Shown here: positions 58,075 to 64,000 of the stretch, piece by piece | How the letters are laid out: the number at the start of each line of letters is the position of its first letter | Position numbering within the stretch: position 1 is the first letter of the stretch | NCBI RefSeq assembly: GCF_036010505.1 | Contig: NZ_CP108569.1 | Coordinates: 2,854,001-2,918,000, forward strand | Length of the DNA stretch: 64,000 nucleotides | Source: Streptomyces sp. NBC_01197 | GTDB lineage: Bacteria; Actinomycetota; Actinomycetes; Streptomycetales; Streptomycetaceae | Direction of reading: 5' to 3' | Made by a program: the position numbers and the translations under genes | The notes under the pieces: generated by a model | Databases searched by the model: none | The model's input: only the letters and a program-made list of their open reading frames with translations | Told to the model about the DNA's origin: nothing

Positions 58075-59199
58075 TCAGCGCTTGTGCTGGGCGTCCGCCA
58101 CCGTCACCTCGACGCGCTGGAACTCCTTGAGCTCGCTGTACCCCGTGGTCGCCATCGAGCGGCGCAGCGCCCCGAAGAAGTTCATCGAACCGTCCGGGAT
58201 GTTGGAAGGCCCGGCGAGGACCTCCTCGGTCGTGCCGACGATACCCAGGTCCACCAGCTTGCCGCGCGGCACGTCCTCGTGGACGGCCTCCATGCCCCAG
58301 TGGTGGCCCTTGCCGGGCGCGTCCGACGCGCGGGCGAGCGGCGAGCCGATCATGACCGAGTCCGCGCCGCAGGCGATGGCCTTCGGCAGGTCGCCCGACC
58401 AGCCGACGCCGCCGTCCGCGATGACGTGCACATAGCGGCCGCCGGACTCGTCCATGTAATCGCGGCGGGCCGCGGCCACATCGGCGACCGCGGTCGCCAT
58501 CGGGACCTGGATGCCCAGCACATTGCGCGTGGTGTGCGCGGCCCCGCCGCCGAAGCCGACGAGCACGCCCGCCGCTCCGGTACGCATCAGGTGCAGCGCG
58601 GCGGTGTACGTCGCACAGCCGCCGACGATGACGGGAACGTCCAGCTCATAGATGAACTGCTTCAGGTTCAGCGGCTCGGCGGCACCGGAAACGTGCTCGG
58701 CGGAGACCGTCGTACCGCGGATGACGAAGATGTCGACACCCGCGTCCACGACCGCCTTGGAGAACTGGGCGGTGCGCTGCGGGGACAGTGCGGCGGCGGT
58801 GACCACACCGGAGTCGCGCACCTCCTTGATCCGCAGGCCGATCAGGTCCTCCTGGATCGGGGCCGCGTAGATCTCCTGGAGACGCCGCGTCGCGGTCTCC
58901 TCGTCGAGCCCGGCGATCTCGTCGAGCAGTGGCTGCGGGTTTTCGTACCGCGTCCACAGACCTTCGAGGTTCAGGACTCCGAGACCGCCCATCTCACCGA
59001 TGCGGATGGCGGTCTGCGGGGACACGACCGAGTCCATCGGAGCCGCCAGGAACGGCAGCTCGAACCGGTAGGCATCGATCTGCCAGGCGATCGAGACCTC
59101 CTTCGGGTCCCGGGTGCGCCGGCTCGGCACGATGGCGATGTCGTCGAACGCGTACGCCCTGCGGCCGCGCTTGCCGCGCCCGATCTCGATCTCAGTCAC
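58075..59199 (-). CDS. guaB3: GuaB3-type IMP dehydrogenase family protein
   Basis: 374 residues from GTG 59199 behind GGGAAAGG. IMP dehydrogenase/GMP reductase barrel without CBS domains: AYAFDDIAIVPSRRTRDPKE, FLAAPMDSVVSPQTA, VIVGGCATYTAALHLMRTGA and VHVIADGGVGWSGDLPKAIA. The loop that carries the catalytic Cys in GuaB (GPGSICTTR) reads GGGAAHTTR here, with His222 at the Cys position. GuaB3 proteins have recently been described as GMP reductases in cyanobacteria; whether that holds for this His form is open. It lies directly downstream of guaB on the same strand, after a strong hairpin. Confidence 0.9.
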   Translation of the reverse strand: MTEIEIGRGKRGRRAYAFDDIAIVPSRRTRDPKEVSIAWQIDAYRFELPFLAAPMDSVVSPQTAIRIGEMGGLGVLNLEGLWTRYENPQPLLDEIAGLDEETATRRLQEIYAAPIQEDLIGLRIKEVRDSGVVTAAALSPQRTAQFSKAVVDAGVDIFVIRGTTVSAEHVSGAAEPLNLKQFIYELDVPVIVGGCATYTAALHLMRTGAAGVLVGFGGGAAHTTRNVLGIQVPMATAVADVAAARRDYMDESGGRYVHVIADGGVGWSGDLPKAIACGADSVMIGSPLARASDAPGKGHHWGMEAVHEDVPRGKLVDLGIVGTTEEVLAGPSNIPDGSMNFFGALRRSMATTGYSELKEFQRVEVTVADAQHKR

Positions 59200-59250
59200 G
59201 ATGTGTGGCCTTTCCCTCTACGTCTGCCGTTCCAGTATCCCCGACGCGCG

Positions 59251-59290
59251 CGCGGAAGCCCGCGGGCCGTCCGGCCCGCGGGCTTCCGCG
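59251..59290 (-). terminator. Strong terminator after guaB
   Basis: An 18-bp perfect inverted repeat (59251-59268 and 59273-59290) with a GTCC loop. It isolates guaB from guaB3 transcription, although some read-through is possible. Confidence 0.8.
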
Positions 59291-59304
59291 GTGGTACGTA
59301 CGCC

Positions 59305-61192
<1,888 letters not shown>

Positions 61193-61870
61193 CTACTGCT
61201 CGGCCAGTGCCCGCAGCCGGCTCAGTGCGCGGTGCTGAGCGACCCGTACCGCCCCCGGTGACATCCCCAGCATCTGCCCGGTCTCCTCGGCGGTCAGCCC
61301 GACGGCGACCCGAAGCACCAGCAGTTCGCGCTGGTTCTCCGGGAGGTTGGCCAGCAGTTTCCTGGCCCAGGCGGCATCGCTGCTGAGCAGCGCACGCTCC
61401 TCGGGCCCGAGCGAGTCGTCCGGCCGCTCGGGCATCTCGTCCGACGGCACGGCCGTGGATCCGGGATGGCGCATGGCCGCCCGCTGGAGATCGGCGACCT
61501 TGTGGGTGGCGATGGCGAAAACGAAAGCCTCGAAGGGCCTGCCCGTGTCCTTGTAGCGCGGCAGTGCCATCAGGACGGCGACGCAGACCTCCTGGGCGAG
61601 ATCCTCCACGAAGTGGCGGGCGTCGCCGGGCAGCCGGTTCAGCCGCGTACGGCAGTAGCGCAGGGCCAGCGGGTGGACGTGCGCCAGCAGGTCGTGCGTG
61701 GCCTGCTGGTCTCCGTCGACAGCAAGGTGGACGAGCGCGCCGATGGCCCCATGGGCATTCGCAGCCTCGTCGTCACGCATCGGTCCATGGTGCCTCGGCA
61801 CCGAACCATCCGCTTCACCGCGCTCGTAGTTGTGCACTGAAGCGTTATGAGCAGGTGCGCCGGAACTCAT
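61193..61870 (-). CDS. ECF-type RNA polymerase sigma factor
   Basis: 225 residues from ATG 61870, which has AGGGGAGGG upstream; a start at 61780 ([14 protein letters not shown]) is the alternative. Region 2 is [20 protein letters not shown] to [20 protein letters not shown], region 4 is [20 protein letters not shown] and [20 protein letters not shown]. There is no anti-sigma gene next to it. It lies between guaB and bldM on the same strand; from memory this arrangement is conserved in Streptomyces. Target promoters are unknown. Short tandem repeats follow its stop codon. Confidence 0.92.
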   Translation of the reverse strand: MSSGAPAHNASVHNYERGEADGSVPRHHGPMRDDEAANAHGAIGALVHLAVDGDQQATHDLLAHVHPLALRYCRTRLNRLPGDARHFVEDLAQEVCVAVLMALPRYKDTGRPFEAFVFAIATHKVADLQRAAMRHPGSTAVPSDEMPERPDDSLGPEERALLSSDAAWARKLLANLPENQRELLVLRVAVGLTAEETGQMLGMSPGAVRVAQHRALSRLRALAEQ

Positions 61871-62014
61871 CCGCTGCGCCCTCCCCTCCCGCTCGAACGA
61901 CTCGTCCCCGAGGAACTCCACACCCTCAAGGATGCGGCATCGCGCGGGAAACAGAGTTGGGGCGTCCGCCACCCCGTCCGCAATCGAGCGGACGGGGGTC
62001 CTGCCGGTCATCCT

Positions 62015-62626
62015 CTAACGAACCAGGCCCCAGCGGAAACCGAGCGCCACCGCGTGCGCGCGGTCCGAGGCACCGAGCTTCTTGAACAGTCGCCTGGCGT
62101 GCGTCTTCACTGTGTCCTCGGAGAGGAAGAGCTCCCGGCCGATCTCCGCGTTCGACCGACCGTGACTCATCCCTTCGAGTACCTGGATCTCACGCGCGGT
62201 GAGCGTGGGAGCAGCGCCCATTTCGGCCGAACGGAGTCGCCGCGGGGCGAGCCGCCAGGTCGGATCGGCGAGCGCCTGCGTGACCGTCGCACGCAACTCG
62301 GCGCGCGAGGCGTCCTTGTGCAGATAGCCGCGGGCACCGGCGGCGACCGCCAGCGCGACGCCGTCCAGGTCCTCGGCGACCGTCAGCATGATGATCCGGG
62401 CACCTGGGTCTGCCGAGAGGAGCCGGCGCACCGTCTCCACACCACCCAGACCGGGCATGCGTACGTCCATCAGAATCAGGTCCGAACGGTCGGCTCCCCA
62501 GCGGCGGAGGACTTCCTCGCCGTTGGCCGCCGTCGTCACCCGCTCGACGCCGGGCACCGTCGCGACCGCGCGACGGAGCGCTTCTCGGGCAAGCGGGGAA
62601 TCGTCGCAGACGAGGACGGATGTCAT
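62015..62626 (-). CDS. bldM: Developmental response regulator BldM
   Basis: 203 residues from ATG 62626 (GGAGGG upstream). Receiver domain VLVCDDSPLAREALRRAVAT with the acceptor Asp54 in LILMDVRMPGLGG. The LuxR-type helix-turn-helix is LTAREIQVLEGMSHGRSNAE and FLSEDTVKTHARRLFKKLGA. BldM is required for aerial hyphae and spore genes in Streptomyces and acts as homodimer or with WhiI; phosphorylation of Asp54 is reported to be unnecessary. It is encoded next to whiD as in S. coelicolor (from memory SCO4768/SCO4767). Its promoter must lie in the 393-bp gap shared with whiD. Confidence 0.95.
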   Translation of the reverse strand: MTSVLVCDDSPLAREALRRAVATVPGVERVTTAANGEEVLRRWGADRSDLILMDVRMPGLGGVETVRRLLSADPGARIIMLTVAEDLDGVALAVAAGARGYLHKDASRAELRATVTQALADPTWRLAPRRLRSAEMGAAPTLTAREIQVLEGMSHGRSNAEIGRELFLSEDTVKTHARRLFKKLGASDRAHAVALGFRWGLVR

Positions 62627-63019
62627 GACCGCCCTCCGCAGCTGATGCGCGTCACCTTGAGCCTCCAGGCTGGGTACGAATCGTCACCTGTGCGGTCGAC
62701 GCCTCTCGGACATGTGCCCGAGCGCTTCTTGTTTCAACCGCCCACGCACTCTCAACGATGGTCACTCGAAAGAGTTACGGGCCGGACGGCCGCCTTCGAC
62801 ACTCTACGTGAGGGAACAGTCGCGGAGGAGAGTCCCACGCACCATTTGTCTAGTTTGAAAGGTAATGACCCGTTCAGCTGCTTTTCTTCCATTTTGCTGG
62901 TGTCTATGACTAGATTCGTAATGAGTCATATTTACATCTACTTACATCGTGGATGTACGGTCGCGGGCGCGGTCGACATCACCGCCCCCGCCTCAGCAAC
63001 GGCTTCAAGGGGACAAGCA
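62627..63019. other. Divergent bldM-whiD intergenic region
   Basis: 393 bp. The bldM-proximal part is GC-rich; 62840-62945 is AT-rich for this genome and carries an inverted repeat, ATGACT (62906-62911) and AGTCAT (62924-62929). It probably holds developmental promoters for both genes. Confidence 0.6.
62906..62929 (+). promoter_or_regulatory. Inverted repeat upstream of whiD
   Basis: ATGACT and AGTCAT are perfect 6-bp inverted arms 12 bp apart in AT-rich sequence, about 90 bp before the whiD start. Candidate site for a developmental regulator. Confidence 0.45.
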
Positions 63020-63343
63020 ATGGCAGATTTCTCCCGCCTTCCCGGACCCAATGCCGACCTATGGGACTGGCAGCTCCTCGCGGCCTGCCGCGGGGTGGAC
63101 AGCTCGCTCTTCTTCCATCCGGAGGGCGAACGAGGCGCAGCGCGCAGCGCGCGCGAGACCTCGGCGAAAGAGGTGTGCATGCGCTGCCCGGTCCGCGCCG
63201 AGTGCGCGGCGCACGCACTTGCCGTACGCGAGCCCTACGGAGTGTGGGGCGGCCTGACCGAGGACGAACGCGAGGAGCTGATGGGGCGCGCCCGCAACCG
63301 GCTGATTACCGCGACGAGCCCGAACGGCCCCGGGGCCGCTTAG
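63020..63343 (+). CDS. whiD: WhiB-family iron-sulfur protein WhiD
   Basis: 107 residues from ATG 63020 with AAGGGGA upstream. The four cluster cysteines are Cys23 (AACRGVD), Cys53 and Cys56 (EVCMRCPVRA) and Cys62 (ECAAH), with the usual turn EPYGVWGGLTEDERE and the basic tail GRARNRLI. WhiD holds a [4Fe-4S] cluster and binds the sigma-HrdB region 4; it is needed for spore maturation. Divergent from bldM, which supports the identity. The 63344-63568 gap downstream is Pro/Ser-rich in all frames without a gene. Confidence 0.95.
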   Translation: MADFSRLPGPNADLWDWQLLAACRGVDSSLFFHPEGERGAARSARETSAKEVCMRCPVRAECAAHALAVREPYGVWGGLTEDEREELMGRARNRLITATSPNGPGAA

Positions 63344-63568
63344 CGGCTCAGCACCGGAAGCCTTGAGAGGAAACGTTCCTGCACGTTGGCCTCCCGCCCC
63401 CCATGCACGCTCGCCTTCTGCACGCCCGCCTCCTGCGCACTCCCTTCCGCGCACCGCCTCCGTTCCCGCCCGCACTTCAGCGACTCAACCGTCAGCAGGG
63501 CAACAGTCATCAGGGCAGCGGCCAGCCGGGCAGCGGGTGGCGAGGTGGCACAGGCCGCGATTCAGCGA

Positions 63569-64000
63569 TCAGCGCGCGGCGGCCCGAGCGAGCCTGTCCA
63601 GAGTCGCCGCGACGGCGGGGACCTGGGCCAGATCCGGAAGGGTGAGGGCGACGATCTCGCGCTGGACCGCCGGTTCCACCGATACCGTCCTGGCCCCCAT
63701 GGACCGTACGGACTCGATCGCCAGCTCCGGCAGCACAGCGACCCCGAGACCCGCGCCGACCAGGCCGATGACCGCCGGGTAGTCATCCGTAGCGAAGTCG
63801 ATCCGGGGGGTGAAGCCCGCGCTCTCGCAGACCTCGACCAGCTGACGGCGGCAGCGCGGGCAGCCCGCGATCCAGGATTCGCCTGCCAGGTCACCCACGC
63901 CGATGGCATCCGCGCCGGCCAGCCGGTGCCCGTCCGGCACCAGTCCGATCATGCGGTCGGTGAGCAGCGGCCGTACGACCAGGTCGTCCCACTCGTCCGT
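63569..64000 (-). CDS. LysR-type transcriptional regulator (C-terminal part)
   Basis: The gene runs off the right edge; about 143 residues are visible. The sequence (TDEWDDLVVRPLLTDRMIGL, VPDGHRLAGADAIGVGDLAG) is the effector-binding domain of a LysR regulator. It continues through WIAGCPRCRRQLVEVCESAG and VGAGLGVAVLPELAIESVRS to a short C-terminus. The helix-turn-helix would be encoded beyond base 64000. CPRCRRQ contains two close cysteines that might respond to oxidation, a guess only. Effector and targets are unknown. Confidence 0.88.
   Translation of the reverse strand, partial: TDEWDDLVVRPLLTDRMIGLVPDGHRLAGADAIGVGDLAGESWIAGCPRCRRQLVEVCESAGFTPRIDFATDDYPAVIGLVGAGLGVAVLPELAIESVRSMGARTVSVEPAVQREIVALTLPDLAQVPAVAATLDRLARAAAR

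Overview
The window is a high-GC actinobacterial chromosome segment, almost certainly Streptomyces. It carries whiD and bldM side by side, the GuaB/GuaB3 pair, a four-gene membrane Ser/Thr kinase cluster, icmB, many GTG starts and strong third-position GC. From memory, the order matches the S. coelicolor interval running from whiD (SCO4767) and bldM (SCO4768) up to icmB (SCO4800), read right to left here. Most of the window is core chromosome. One intact IS110-family element (about 10.72-12.28 kb) and a few decayed genes are the only clear accessory material.

Layout, left to right. 0-1.7 kb: two exported hypothetical proteins. 1.8-10.3 kb: an uncharacterised five-gene module of VWA protein, DUF5682-like protein and MoxR ATPase (leftward), diverging from a SWIM zinc-finger protein and a DUF5691-like helical protein (rightward). 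10.3-12.5 kb: repeats interrupted by the IS110 element. 12.5-18.7 kb: icmB, a lipase, an M23 peptidase and the helicase pcrA. 19-28 kb: a broken NlpC/P60 gene, a TetR regulator divergent from a lipoprotein carboxylesterase with a repeated operator, a second MurE-like ligase, an intact NlpC/P60 hydrolase and an Fbp-like esterase. 27.5-33.6 kb: an SPFH/ribbon-helix-helix pair, then a LiaFSR-like envelope-stress cluster (LuxR regulator, PspC-kinase, divergent PspC/LiaF-like protein) and DoxX. 33.8-38 kb: WYL regulator and glyoxalase-fold protein, a TIG-domain membrane protein and a class II aldolase.

38-44.7 kb: guaA divergent from a chorismate mutase gene whose leader looks like a transcription attenuator (a short peptide rich in Phe/Tyr codons plus mutually exclusive hairpins), then a GMC oxidoreductase and succinate-semialdehyde dehydrogenase. 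44.9-53.5 kb: four leftward kinase genes whose extracellular C-termini look related; one is a pseudokinase. 54-60.8 kb: glpD, a UDP-sugar-dehydrogenase homologue lacking its catalytic cysteine, a small membrane protein, guaB3 and guaB. 61-64 kb: an ECF-type sigma factor, bldM, whiD and the C-terminal part of a LysR regulator.

Purine synthesis (guaA, guaB, guaB3), aromatic amino-acid supply (chorismate mutase) and envelope or development control (kinases, Lia-like system, bldM, whiD, cell-wall hydrolases) are the main themes. Starts were chosen from ribosome-binding sites and conserved N-termini. No database search was run; family assignments are by recognition of motifs in the translations.
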